Shown: one piece after another, positions 7,800 to 16,786 of the stretch
Numbering within the stretch: the first letter of the stretch is position 1
Layout of the letters: each line of letters starts with the position of its first letter
Origin: an uncultured Lactobacillus sp.
GTDB taxonomy: Bacteria; Bacillota; Bacilli; Lactobacillales; Lactobacillaceae
Assembly: GCA_937916845.1 (NCBI GenBank)
Contig: CALFSK010000023.1
Span: forward strand, 43,966 to 107,965
DNA length: 64,000 bases
Reading direction: 5' to 3'
The notes under the pieces: model-generated
What the model was told of the DNA's origin: nothing
Database searches by the model: none
Seen by the model: only the letters and a program-made list of their open reading frames with translations
Position numbers and translations under genes: made by a program

Positions 7800-10700
7800 T
7801 TAGCTAAATTCTAATTTATATTTCACAACACTTTCGCCATTGCCCTCTGGAATCACTTGTAACTGGGCTGGCAATTGATGTTCTAGCTCACTCACATGGC
7901 TAATAATCCCAATCATGCGTGACTTTCCTTCAACTTGCTGCAACGTCTCCATGGCCATATCTAACGCGTCTTCATCTAACGATCCAAAACCTTCGTCAAT
8001 AAACAACGCGTCAATTTTAATGCCCCCGGCCTGTTCTTGAATCACCGTCGCTAGGGCCAACGCTAATGACAAGGCGGCCACAAAGCTTTCACCACCCGAC
8101 AGCGTATGCACGCTACGGACTTTACCAGCATTGTCATCGTAAATGTTGATTTCCAATCCAGTCCCGTTACGGAAAGTGCCTTGGGACCGGTCTAACTGGA
8201 ACTGATACCGACCATTCGTTAACTGTTTCAGACGCTGGTTACCAGTCTGTAGAACTTTTTGCAAATACGTTTGCAAAACGAAACGTTCCAAGCTTAATTT
8301 CTGGGAACTATTTCCACTCGCTACGTTGGCTAGTTGCGCCAATTCAGCGAGTTGTTCCTGTTGCTTGTGTGACGTCACTAGCATCGCCTGCATTTTTTCA
8401 ACCACGTCTTGATTGCCTTTTAACTGGCGGTCACAGTCATAGTACCGTTGTTCAACCGCCTGTTCAGCTTCAGTCGCCGTTTGCACTTGCGCTGCTAATT
8501 GTTGCAAATCAGGTTGTGGCCGGTCCCCGATAGCCGTTTTCACCGTCAGCAGCTGCCCGTTTAGCGTGGCAACCTGCTGATCATACGTTTCAACCGCCGC
8601 ACGCAAATCTGTCAGGTGACCAAGTTGGGCCATCAAACCACCCAAACGGTCGAAATCGACCGTCTCCCAAGCGGTTTGCATCACCGTTGTTAATTGGTCT
8701 TTTTGTTCTTGGATGGCCGCTTTCGTTGCTGCCAAATGGTCACGGGTCGTTGTTAGCCGTGCTTCCGTGGCTGACAACCGTTCCTTAGTTTCCGCTAATT
8801 GCTGGTCGGCGGCCTGCTTAGCTTTGCGGTACTCATCCTGTGCCTTAGTCAAGGCTTGCAAGTGTGCATCCAACGTTGGGAGGTCCGGATAGTCCGCTGA
8901 TCGTTGTTGCTCCTGATCAGCCAACTGCGTTTCAAGCTGCAAGGCCTGATTTTTAACCGTGGTTAACGCCGTCGCGGCCGTGTCATGATCACTAGTTAAG
9001 TCTTGCGACTCGGTCTGAACCGTCTTTAGCCGCTGCTGTGCATCCTGAGCCGTTTGAACACGTTGCTGGTTAGCCTGGATATCTTGTTCTAGCTGAGTTT
9101 GTGCTTGGGCCAACTGTTCAGTCACGTCCAGCGTTTCATCAACCGTTGCTAGCTTGGCAGATACTGCCTGCTGGAAAGTCTCTTCTTCATCGGCTAGTTC
9201 AGCTTGGGCCGTTTGCACTTGCTTTTCGTCAGCCTTCAGTTGATTTTCAGCCGCCGCTAAAGCTTGAGCAGCCCGCGTACTAGCCTCCTGTGCCTGCTTG
9301 ACCTCTGCTTCAGTGATGGTCAACGCATCGGTCGCCGCTGGATGCGGGTGCGTCGTTGAGCCACAAACTGGACACGGTTGGTCTGGCAATAACCGCTGAC
9401 TTAAGATGGCAATCTGCGCACTTGCCCATTCACTATCTAATTTTTGGTACACCGCCGTCTGTTCTGCGGCTTCAGTACGCCGGGTGGCTACGACCGCTTG
9501 TTGCGCCGTAACGGCTTCACCGTATTTGGCAACGGTTCGACGTTGCTGGTCGACCCGCGTTGCTTGCTGGGTCAACGTTTGTAACGTATGGTCCCGTTGA
9601 TCTAATTCGCGCTGGGCTGCTAACGCCGCGGTCAAATCAGCACCAAGTGGGCCAAGTTTTTCCTGTTCTTCGGTCAGCTTGTTCAGTTGTTGTTCAATCT
9701 TCGTAACAGCTTGCTGTTGCACTTGAACACGCTGCTGGGCCTGTTGGTAAGCCTGACGCGTCTGTGCTAATTGTTCATAAATGGGCCGTTTCGCCGTCAA
9801 CGTGGTCAGTTGTTCTTGTCGTTGTTCAGCTAAGGGGGCCTCAGCCGTCAATTTCTGAACACGAACCGTCGCCGTATCACGAGTTGCTTTCAATCCTGTC
9901 AGCTCAGTCGTTAACGTCGTAACCTGTTCAGTCTCGGTTTTGACCCGCCGCTGATTAGCCTGAAGTTGTTGGTAAACAGGCGCTGATTCTTGCGCCCAAT
10001 CAAGTGTTTTAACTTGTTGACGCTGCTCATCGATCGTCTTTTTTTGCTCGTCGAGGGTCGCCAGTTGTGCCGTCAGTGTGGCCCGTTCTTCATAATTGTT
10101 TTGCAAGGCCTGCCCCGCAGTCTGTGTACGCTGCGCTGTCGTTAGGGCTTCCTTCGCCTGATCAAATTCTTGCTTTAATGCGGTAAGCGCATCAGCCTGA
10201 GCTGCCCGTTCGGTCGCTTGGGCCTCAAGGGTGGCTTGCGGTGAGAGCGCTACTGCTTCAGCGGCGTTCCGGGTCGTCCAAGTCAATTGGCCCTGTAACG
10301 TCTTCAAACTTTGCGCAACCTGATTGTTTTCAGTCTGTTGCCGTTTCAACTGTGATTTTAGTTGCTGGGACCAACGGCTATATAAACTCGTCCCAAAAAT
10401 GTCGCGGAGCACTTTTTCCTTATCATCACTATTCGCCATCAAAAATTGACGGAACTGGCCCTGAGGCAATAACACGATTTGTGAGAACTGTTCCCGTGTT
10501 AGTTGTAATAGCTCATGAATGTAGTTTTGAACCGCATTGACCTTCGTGTATTCGTCAATTTCTTGCCCCGTGGCGTCAAACACCGTTAACGTCACCGCAG
10601 CAACTTGCACGTGATTCCCAGTCCCCCGCTTTTTAGCGACGGTCTGTTCTGGCGACCGAACGATCTTGTAGGTGCGATCTTGGTGTTCAAAGGTAAACGT

Positions 10701-10934
10701 CACCGTTGTGAGTTCGTCATCGGTCGCAAAATCGGACCGCATCTGCTTCACCTGACGATCACCACCCGAAGTACTGCCAAAGAGGGCAAAACACATGGCG
10801 TCAAAAATCGTCGTTTTACCAGCACCCGTTTTACCGCTGATTAAGAATACTGGAAAATCGTTAAACTTTGTAAAATCAACTTTTTCATGCCGAAACGGGC
10901 CAAAGTAGTTTAGTTCTAATGTCAGTGGTCGCAT
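7800..10934 (-). CDS. sbcC: Exonuclease SbcC, SMC-like ATPase subunit
   Basis: 1044 aa. The N-terminus carries Walker A GKTGAGKTT (about 34-42). A long glutamine/alanine-rich coiled coil runs from about 190 to 880 and is interrupted near residue 520 by the zinc hook CPVCGSTTHPHP. The ABC signature LSGGESF lies near 946 and Walker B LFIDEGFGSLDEDALD near 978. With SbcD it forms the Mre11/Rad50-like nuclease that opens hairpins and cleaves palindromic DNA ends. It starts 2 bases after the sbcD stop, so the pair is coupled. Length is usual for Firmicutes SbcC. parS lies immediately after its stop codon. Confidence 0.97.
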   Translation of the reverse strand: MRPLTLELNYFGPFRHEKVDFTKFNDFPVFLISGKTGAGKTTIFDAMCFALFGSTSGGDRQVKQMRSDFATDDELTTVTFTFEHQDRTYKIVRSPEQTVAKKRGTGNHVQVAAVTLTVFDATGQEIDEYTKVNAVQNYIHELLQLTREQFSQIVLLPQGQFRQFLMANSDDKEKVLRDIFGTSLYSRWSQQLKSQLKRQQTENNQVAQSLKTLQGQLTWTTRNAAEAVALSPQATLEAQATERAAQADALTALKQEFDQAKEALTTAQRTQTAGQALQNNYEERATLTAQLATLDEQKKTIDEQRQQVKTLDWAQESAPVYQQLQANQRRVKTETEQVTTLTTELTGLKATRDTATVRVQKLTAEAPLAEQRQEQLTTLTAKRPIYEQLAQTRQAYQQAQQRVQVQQQAVTKIEQQLNKLTEEQEKLGPLGADLTAALAAQRELDQRDHTLQTLTQQATRVDQQRRTVAKYGEAVTAQQAVVATRRTEAAEQTAVYQKLDSEWASAQIAILSQRLLPDQPCPVCGSTTHPHPAATDALTITEAEVKQAQEASTRAAQALAAAENQLKADEKQVQTAQAELADEEETFQQAVSAKLATVDETLDVTEQLAQAQTQLEQDIQANQQRVQTAQDAQQRLKTVQTESQDLTSDHDTAATALTTVKNQALQLETQLADQEQQRSADYPDLPTLDAHLQALTKAQDEYRKAKQAADQQLAETKERLSATEARLTTTRDHLAATKAAIQEQKDQLTTVMQTAWETVDFDRLGGLMAQLGHLTDLRAAVETYDQQVATLNGQLLTVKTAIGDRPQPDLQQLAAQVQTATEAEQAVEQRYYDCDRQLKGNQDVVEKMQAMLVTSHKQQEQLAELAQLANVASGNSSQKLSLERFVLQTYLQKVLQTGNQRLKQLTNGRYQFQLDRSQGTFRNGTGLEINIYDDNAGKVRSVHTLSGGESFVAALSLALALATVIQEQAGGIKIDALFIDEGFGSLDEDALDMAMETLQQVEGKSRMIGIISHVSELEHQLPAQLQVIPEGNGESVVKYKLEFS

Positions 10935-10936
10935 CC

Positions 10937-12055
10937 TTAATCCTCCTTATTAGCTATTTGCAGTGCCATTTGCGCCCATTTTTGTTGCTGGTCCGTCAAC
11001 GGTGTATCGGTAGCTTGCTCAAAAAATTGGTCCATCAATTCCATGGGGTCCAGGTGCGGGTCAATCGTTTCTAACTCATCACCAGTTGCAACCGGTCCAC
11101 CTACCCGTTCAAGCTCAATCACGTTAGGATAAACGTCCCGTAACGCCTGCATGACGTTAGGAATCACCCGCTGGTCAGTTAACTGAATTGCTAAGTAATC
11201 ATTCACAGCTTGTTTCTTATAAAACTCCGGTGACGTTAAGTCTTCAAACGCCCCAGTTAGGACGCGCACATCCTGTAATGGCTTGAGCGGTTTGAACGTT
11301 AATTTGAACGGATCAGTGTCGACGATCCAGACGCCCTTTTGCTGGTTAGCTTCAGAGACTGAAAACTTCAACGGCGACCCACTATAGCGGACCCGGTCTG
11401 CATGGAGGGCATCCTTACCGTGCAGATGTCCTAAGGCAACGTAGTCAAAATCAGCTAGGTCACTGACAGGAATTGCATTGAGCCCCCCGACCATCACCTG
11501 GGTTTCAGAATCGACGTGGCTACTGCCCGCAGCAAAAAAGTGGGCAACGAGCACGTGTTTCTTCGCTGGATCAAATTGAGCACGCATCGCCGCCACGATT
11601 TTGACCATTGCGGCCTGAACCGTCCTAAGCTTGTCATCTTTAAAGTATTGACGTGCTTCAAACGGCTCAAAATAAGGGAGTAAGAAAAATTGGGTGTCTG
11701 GAAATTCAATCGGCGTGAACGCCTGACTGAGTTTCGTATTGAGGTAAAAGTCCGTCGCTTTAAACCACGAGCTCCCAGTCCGTAACCGGGGTGCGCTGTC
11801 GTGGTTGCCACTAATCGCCAATAACGGAAAGTGGTGCTTGAGGTTAAGGTCAACCAGCATGTTGCCCAACTGATTGACGGACGTTTCGTTCGGCACTGAA
11901 CGGTCGTACAAGTCGCCCGCGATAACAACCGCGTCTACCTGCTCGTCAACAGCGATTTTTTTGATTTGTTCGTAAGCATCCTGCTGTTCTTCCACTAGGT
12001 CAAAACCGTGGAGTTTCTTGCCAATGTGCCAGTCAGCGGTATGTAAAAAACGCAT
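10937..12055 (-). CDS. sbcD: Exonuclease SbcD, Mre11-like nuclease subunit
   Basis: 372 aa. All phosphoesterase motifs are present: DWHIGK (about 8-13), GDLYDR, GNHDS, VAHFF and GHLHG, which bind the two Mn ions of the Mre11-type site. The C-terminal part (about 270-372) is the capping domain that contacts SbcC. The ATG at 12055 follows TAGGAGG-type spacing. It precedes sbcC by 2 bases in one operon. Substrates are hairpins and blocked double-strand ends during repair and replication. Confidence 0.97.
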   Translation of the reverse strand: MRFLHTADWHIGKKLHGFDLVEEQQDAYEQIKKIAVDEQVDAVVIAGDLYDRSVPNETSVNQLGNMLVDLNLKHHFPLLAISGNHDSAPRLRTGSSWFKATDFYLNTKLSQAFTPIEFPDTQFFLLPYFEPFEARQYFKDDKLRTVQAAMVKIVAAMRAQFDPAKKHVLVAHFFAAGSSHVDSETQVMVGGLNAIPVSDLADFDYVALGHLHGKDALHADRVRYSGSPLKFSVSEANQQKGVWIVDTDPFKLTFKPLKPLQDVRVLTGAFEDLTSPEFYKKQAVNDYLAIQLTDQRVIPNVMQALRDVYPNVIELERVGGPVATGDELETIDPHLDPMELMDQFFEQATDTPLTDQQQKWAQMALQIANKED

Positions 12056-12392
12056 GGGTGGTGCCTCCTAAAAGTTATTTGTTTCCATTATAAAACAGTT
12101 TCCGGTTTGTTTTGCCATCCGTTACCTCAAAGTCCACCCATGTTTGATTGATTATTAAACTTACCGCGATTCAACGACCATGTTCGTTGACGGTAACAAA
12201 ATAGTTATCGTTTAAAGACTTTTGAAACTTAAAATAACTGAACAAGTCCTATAAACATAGCACCATCAAACCACAATAATTGTTTTTCTCTTATTAGAAT
12301 CATTATTTTTTTGAGCAAATTAAGTTTCACTAGTTAGAAAGTATTGTAAGATAACTTATGTAAGCAATTATTCTAAAAGGAGCGTGAGTACT
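12056..12392. other. Divergent intergenic region
   Basis: 337 bases between sbcD and the MIP channel gene. It holds an imperfect inverted repeat at 12162-12195 (TACCG..CAACGA with TCGTTG.CGGTA) and AT-rich sequence. I could not assign a convincing promoter on either strand. Confidence 0.5.
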
Positions 12393-13043
12393 ATGCGCAA
12401 GTATTTTGCTGAGTTTCTCGGCACATTCATGTTAGTTTTCTTAGGGACCGCAACCGTTGTGATTGCAAAAGGTGACGTCCTCGCAATCGGGTTAGCCTTT
12501 GGGTTAGCCATCACCGTTTCGGCCTACGCCTTCGGGGGTATTTCCGGAGGTCACTTTAACCCCGCCGTTACAACGGCGATGTTAATCAACCGGCGGATCA
12601 ACGTCGCTGACGCTGTCGGTTACGTGATTGCTCAGATTTTAGGGGCCATCGTTGCTTCTGCAGCTGTTCGCAGCTTCGTCAGTGCCCTTGGGTTAGCAAC
12701 CAACGCCTTAGGCCAAACTGATTTTCCAAAAATCGGTGCCGGTATGGCCTTCTTCGTTGAAGCCTTAGCAACCTTCCTGTTCTTGATGGTCATTTTGAAC
12801 GTGACTAGCAACGACCACGGAAATGGCGACTTTGCAGGCTTGGTTATTGGGATTACGTTATCCTTCTTAATCATTGCCACGTTGAACTTGACTGGTGGTT
12901 CTTTAAACCCAGCCCGTTCAATCGGTCCAGCTATCTTTGCTGGTGGCAGTGCCCTTTCACACTTATGGGTCTACATTCTTGCACCAGAAGTTGGCGCCAT
13001 TCTTGCTGCTTTCTGTGCACGAGTACTTGGATCAGAAGATTAA
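12393..13043 (+). CDS. MIP-family channel (aquaporin / glycerol facilitator)
   Basis: 216 aa from ATG at 12393; AAAGGAG lies 10 bases before it, and the in-frame GTG at 12384 is too close to that site. Six membrane helices are visible with both pore half-helix motifs, FNPAVT and LNPARS. The second motif keeps the selectivity Arg. The family passes water, glycerol, and in lactobacilli also small solutes such as dihydroxyacetone, H2O2 or lactic acid; sequence alone does not tell which. Monocistronic, with its own terminator. Confidence 0.92.
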   Translation: MRKYFAEFLGTFMLVFLGTATVVIAKGDVLAIGLAFGLAITVSAYAFGGISGGHFNPAVTTAMLINRRINVADAVGYVIAQILGAIVASAAVRSFVSALGLATNALGQTDFPKIGAGMAFFVEALATFLFLMVILNVTSNDHGNGDFAGLVIGITLSFLIIATLNLTGGSLNPARSIGPAIFAGGSALSHLWVYILAPEVGAILAAFCARVLGSED

Positions 13044-13050
13044 TTAGACT

Positions 13051-13089
13051 AAAAAAGCAGGTGACGGCAAACCGTCACCTGCTTTTTTT
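13051..13089 (+). terminator. Intrinsic terminator
   Basis: AAAGCAGGTGACGG pairs with CCGTCACCTGCTTT (loop CAAA), followed by a T run. The A run on the other side lets it also serve the convergent kinase gene. Confidence 0.92.
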
Positions 13090-13112
13090 GTTTTCTATTT
13101 TGACCATTTCGC

Positions 13113-14858
13113 CTACTTGCGGCGCCAATGTTGATACCAGGAGTGCAAGGTCCCGATGACGAGTCCAATAATGACGACGACCGCGGTAACGTACCCGAAA
13201 ATCCCAATGTTGGTAATCCAGCTATTATCAGGATGACTCTGAACGAGTAAGGACGATCCCACGATCAGCGCCGCCAAAATAACGGACAAGACCACTTTAT
13301 TGACCATCGAATCGATACGGTCGATGAACATCTTCCGGTGTGAAAAGACAATGTTGACCCGCGTCTGGCCATTTTCAAACGTCTCCAACGCGGCTAACAA
13401 CCGTGATGGCAGTTTGGGCGTATCCCGCACACCTTGTAAGGTTGCCAGTAGCCCATCTTCCAATTCATTACGAAGGTTGAGATGTTCTTGCATGTACTTA
13501 CGGGCAAAGGGCCGGGCCACGTCTAACATGGACAGGTTCGGATCCAAAGTCTCAACGATACCTTCAATTGTGCCGAAGGCTTTTCCTAGCATGGTGACCG
13601 CTGGATTCATTTGGATATTATTACTACGGCAGACTTTGACCATTTCAAATAGTAGTCCTTGAAAATCAATGTCGCCAAGTCCCGAATTGTAGTACTGGCC
13701 TAAAAACGGCGCTAACTCGCTGAAGAAGCCCTCTTCATCGACCGCTCCAGTCCGGTTTGAAATCGCCAAGATGGCTTTGCCGACCTGCCGGGTATCCTCC
13801 GTTGTCACGGCCACGATGACGTTTGCAATTCCGTTCATCAAGGACGGACTAATCTCACCCATCATCCCAAAATCCAAGTAGACTAAACGGTACGGTGGTA
13901 ACCGCCGCTTGCCAATTTTGCCACGCCGTTGCGGCACGGTGTCGTTATAGCCGATGTCATCCGGTTTTAATTCGCGCAATAAAATATTACCCGGATGGGG
14001 ATCCGCGTGAAAGAAGCCGTCTTCAAAAACTTGTTTTAAGAAATTTTGCACCAACGTGTGGGCTAAGTACCGCCGTTCATCATCAAATTGATGATTACCC
14101 TCACGGTCCGCCTTGATCATTTTCGCCATGAAGTGTTGAATACTATCCCCCGGCATGTACTGATTAACGAGGACCTTTTGGGTACTGTACTTAGCGTAGA
14201 CCCGGGGAACCCGGATGATATCATTCTGATTATTCAACCGGTAGAACCGAGACCCGTTACGAACTTCGATATTGGTATCCAGTTCGTTAAAGAGCGACCG
14301 TTTGATCTCGCCAACCATTTCCCGGAGGTCCACGACCGATGACTCTGGAATATAGCGCAACAGTGGCAACGCCCGCTCAAACAGTGAGATATCCAGGGCT
14401 ACTTCCGCGTCAATTCCCGGGTGCTGCACCTTTACCACGACTTTTTGACCGTTCAGTAAAGTTGCATGATGGGTCTGACCCATCGAGGCCGATGCGAAGG
14501 GCTGGTGCTCAAAGGTGGCAAAAATCTCATCCATCGGTTTACCCGTCTGCCGTTCGATCGTCCGCTGCACCACGTCGTAGTCGTCAGCTTTGACGTCGTC
14601 TTGTAATTTTTTAAATTCATTCGCAAATTCTGGCTTAACAATATCCGTTCGTGCCGACAAAATTTGCCCAATTTTAATAAAGGTCGGTCCTAATTCTTCA
14701 AAGGCCGCCCGCACCTGTTCTGGATTTTTCTGCCGAGCCAGGTTGCTTAAAACGTTGTAACGTCGCAACACGCCCACAATGGTACGAAAACGGGTGTGGC
14801 GATTCTGATTTTTCTTCCACTGGGGTTGCTCACTGGTTTCTTCATCCATTTCAGTCAC
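13113..14858 (-). CDS. ABC1/UbiB-family atypical kinase
   Basis: 581 aa with GTG start at 14858, 7 bases after GGAGG; the longer frame upstream has no ribosome site. The family motifs are present: FIKIGQILSARTD (KxGQ), ASMGQTHHA in the A-rich loop, VVKVQHPG with the ATP-site lysine, FHADPHPGNIL (catalytic loop) and LDFGMMG (metal site). Two membrane helices close the C-terminus (about 520-575). UbiB/ADCK proteins act as ATPases or kinases in membrane lipid and quinone metabolism. Lactobacilli have little quinone synthesis, so the target is open. It stands alone between two terminators. Confidence 0.9.
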   Translation of the reverse strand: MTEMDEETSEQPQWKKNQNRHTRFRTIVGVLRRYNVLSNLARQKNPEQVRAAFEELGPTFIKIGQILSARTDIVKPEFANEFKKLQDDVKADDYDVVQRTIERQTGKPMDEIFATFEHQPFASASMGQTHHATLLNGQKVVVKVQHPGIDAEVALDISLFERALPLLRYIPESSVVDLREMVGEIKRSLFNELDTNIEVRNGSRFYRLNNQNDIIRVPRVYAKYSTQKVLVNQYMPGDSIQHFMAKMIKADREGNHQFDDERRYLAHTLVQNFLKQVFEDGFFHADPHPGNILLRELKPDDIGYNDTVPQRRGKIGKRRLPPYRLVYLDFGMMGEISPSLMNGIANVIVAVTTEDTRQVGKAILAISNRTGAVDEEGFFSELAPFLGQYYNSGLGDIDFQGLLFEMVKVCRSNNIQMNPAVTMLGKAFGTIEGIVETLDPNLSMLDVARPFARKYMQEHLNLRNELEDGLLATLQGVRDTPKLPSRLLAALETFENGQTRVNIVFSHRKMFIDRIDSMVNKVVLSVILAALIVGSSLLVQSHPDNSWITNIGIFGYVTAVVVIIGLVIGTLHSWYQHWRRK

Positions 14859-14948
14859 AAGCGTCCCTCCTTCATCTATGCTATAAAACCTATTATCTAA
14901 CATTCCCACCCAATTCGCACTAACTAACCGCAAGTTTTTCAAAAAGCA

Positions 14949-14977
14949 TTGACAAACCATAACAACCGTTGTAGATT
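14949..14977 (+). promoter_or_regulatory. Promoter of the T-box leader and brnQ
   Basis: TTGACA (14949-14954), a 17-base spacer and TAGATT (14972-14977) precede the T-box leader by about 35 bases. Confidence 0.75.
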
Positions 14978-15010
14978 AAAGGCACATTAAAAAACGGTTA
15001 ACAAACACGT

Positions 15011-15290
15011 TGATGAACAAAGTACGTTAGCAAAGCACGCCTAGAGAGTGTCGGTCTGGTGAAACGACATCCTGCTTTCTTAACTGAAAATCAGTTCTGA
15101 GTGGCAGTGGCGAACAATTTAATTAGTTGCTGTTGGGTGCTCCCATTATCGAGCCCGGGTATCACGAGTGGCCGGCCACTCGCCGTACCTGTTAAGGCGG
15201 TCCGTAGCAATACGGCCGTAAAGCTAAGGTGGTAACGCGTGTTAAACGTCCTGGTTTCTGAGTCTAACTCAGAAAGCGGGACGTTTTTTT
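15011..15290 (+). ncRNA. T-box leader, probably isoleucine-specific
   Basis: The stem I features are GATGAACAAAGTA near the 5' end, the distal AGAGAG...GGTGAAA element and the 3' strand GAAAATCAGTTCTGAGT. The codon in the specifier position reads best as AUC (Ile). The T-box sequence AAGGTGGTAACGCG is at 15226-15239. The terminator is a stem of AAACGTCC...GGACGTTT at 15244-15290 with seven Ts. It controls brnQ, a branched-chain amino acid carrier, which agrees with an Ile specifier. Uncharged tRNA should promote readthrough. The specifier call is by eye and could be one base off. Confidence 0.92.
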
Positions 15291-15321
15291 GTTTAACCCA
15301 AACCTATAAGGAGTCTTTTAT

Positions 15322-16716
15322 ATGCTAGATAAAGTCCAAAAACGATCTTTAACCAAACGTGATTACGTCACCTTAAGTTCCATGATTTTCGCCCTCTTCT
15401 TTGGTGCGGGTAACCTGATTTTTCCCCTCCACCTCGGTCAATTAGCTGGGAGTCATTGGGGCATCGCGACCGTCGGCTTCTTAGTTACCGCCGTTTTATT
15501 GCCATTATTATCCGTTTTAGCCGTCTGCGTCACCAAGTCAAAGGGTGTCTACGACATTGGTAAACCGCTTGGCGCTACCTTTGCCGTCGTCTTCATGGTG
15601 CTCATTCACTTCACCATCGGTCCATTTTTCGGAACACCCCGGACCGCGACAGTATCGTTCACCGTCGGCCTGGCACCGTTCTTCCCTGCCAAATACCAAT
15701 CATTGGCGTTACTCGCTTTCTCAGCAGCCTTCTTTGGCCTCGCCTACTACCTCTCTATTGAACAGAGCAAGATCATGGCCCGGGTCGGTAAGCTACTCAA
15801 TCCACTATTCTTATTACTATTAGTCGCCGTTTTCGCCGTTGCGTTTAGCAGTCCCTTAGCTCACGCCGGCAACACTAGCGCAACCGCTGCCTATCAAAGT
15901 GCGGGCTTCGTTAACGGTTTCCTAGAAGGTTACAACACGATGGACGCTTTGGCCGGCCTCGCCCTAGGAGTCACCATCGTTACCGCCGTCAAATTCATGG
16001 GCCAAACCGACCCGAACAAAGCGGCTTGGGTCACTGCACGGGCTGGATTCTTCTCCATGGCGTTTGAAGGCCTCATCTACACTTTCCTGATCTTACTTGG
16101 CGCGCAATCATTAGGCCTATTCAAAGTCTCAGCTAACGGTGGGGTCGCCTTTGACCAAATCGTTAACCACTACATGGGTTCCGTTGGTCAAGCAATCTTA
16201 GCCGTATTAATGATCACGACTTGTTTAACCACTGCGATTGGACTCGTTGCGGCCTTTGCTCAAGACTTCCACAAACACTTTGGCTTCTTGAGTTACAAAG
16301 CATGGCTACGGGTCACCTGCCTGGCTTCGTTTTTAACGGCTAACGTTGGCTTGAACCAAATCATCGCATGGTCCACACCAGTCTTGATGTTCCTCTACCC
16401 ACTGGCAATGGCCCTGATCTTCCTATCGATCCTGTCACCACTGTTCCACAAAGCAACCGTCGTTTACGTCTGGGTCGTTGTCTTTACCGTTGTCCCCGCC
16501 GTCTTCGACATGGTAGCTGCTTTCCCAGCAGTCGTTAGCCAAAGCGCTTTAGGACAAGCGATGGCCCACGTACAGAGCTACTTACCACTGGCCAGCAGTG
16601 GTATGGACTGGTTAGTCCCAGCCTTAGTTGGGGCCGTATTTGGCACGGCGCACTACCTCCTGTTATCACGTAAAAACAGCGTGGTCACGGACCTAGACGC
16701 ACCGCTCAAACATTAA
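15322..16716 (+). CDS. brnQ: Branched-chain amino acid:cation symporter BrnQ
   Basis: 464 aa. ATG at 15322 follows TAAGGAG. About 12 membrane helices; the N-terminal SSMIFALFFGAGNLIFP and GFLVTAVLLPLL stretches are typical of the LivJ/BrnQ carrier family, which imports leucine, isoleucine and valine with Na+ or H+. The T-box leader directly upstream ties expression to amino acid starvation. Monocistronic, followed by a strong terminator. Lactobacilli of this group depend on external branched-chain amino acids, which explains the control. Confidence 0.95.
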   Translation: MLDKVQKRSLTKRDYVTLSSMIFALFFGAGNLIFPLHLGQLAGSHWGIATVGFLVTAVLLPLLSVLAVCVTKSKGVYDIGKPLGATFAVVFMVLIHFTIGPFFGTPRTATVSFTVGLAPFFPAKYQSLALLAFSAAFFGLAYYLSIEQSKIMARVGKLLNPLFLLLLVAVFAVAFSSPLAHAGNTSATAAYQSAGFVNGFLEGYNTMDALAGLALGVTIVTAVKFMGQTDPNKAAWVTARAGFFSMAFEGLIYTFLILLGAQSLGLFKVSANGGVAFDQIVNHYMGSVGQAILAVLMITTCLTTAIGLVAAFAQDFHKHFGFLSYKAWLRVTCLASFLTANVGLNQIIAWSTPVLMFLYPLAMALIFLSILSPLFHKATVVYVWVVVFTVVPAVFDMVAAFPAVVSQSALGQAMAHVQSYLPLASSGMDWLVPALVGAVFGTAHYLLLSRKNSVVTDLDAPLKH

Positions 16717-16730
16717 AAATACAACCGTTT

Positions 16731-16769
16731 AAAAAATCTCCCAGTCTCAAAAAAACTGGGAGATTTTTT
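16731..16769. terminator. Bidirectional intrinsic terminator
   Basis: AAAAAATCTCCCAGT pairs with ACTGGGAGATTTTTT. It separates the convergent brnQ and GH42 genes. Confidence 0.9.
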
Positions 16770-16786
16770 GTTGCTTATGCTTCAAA

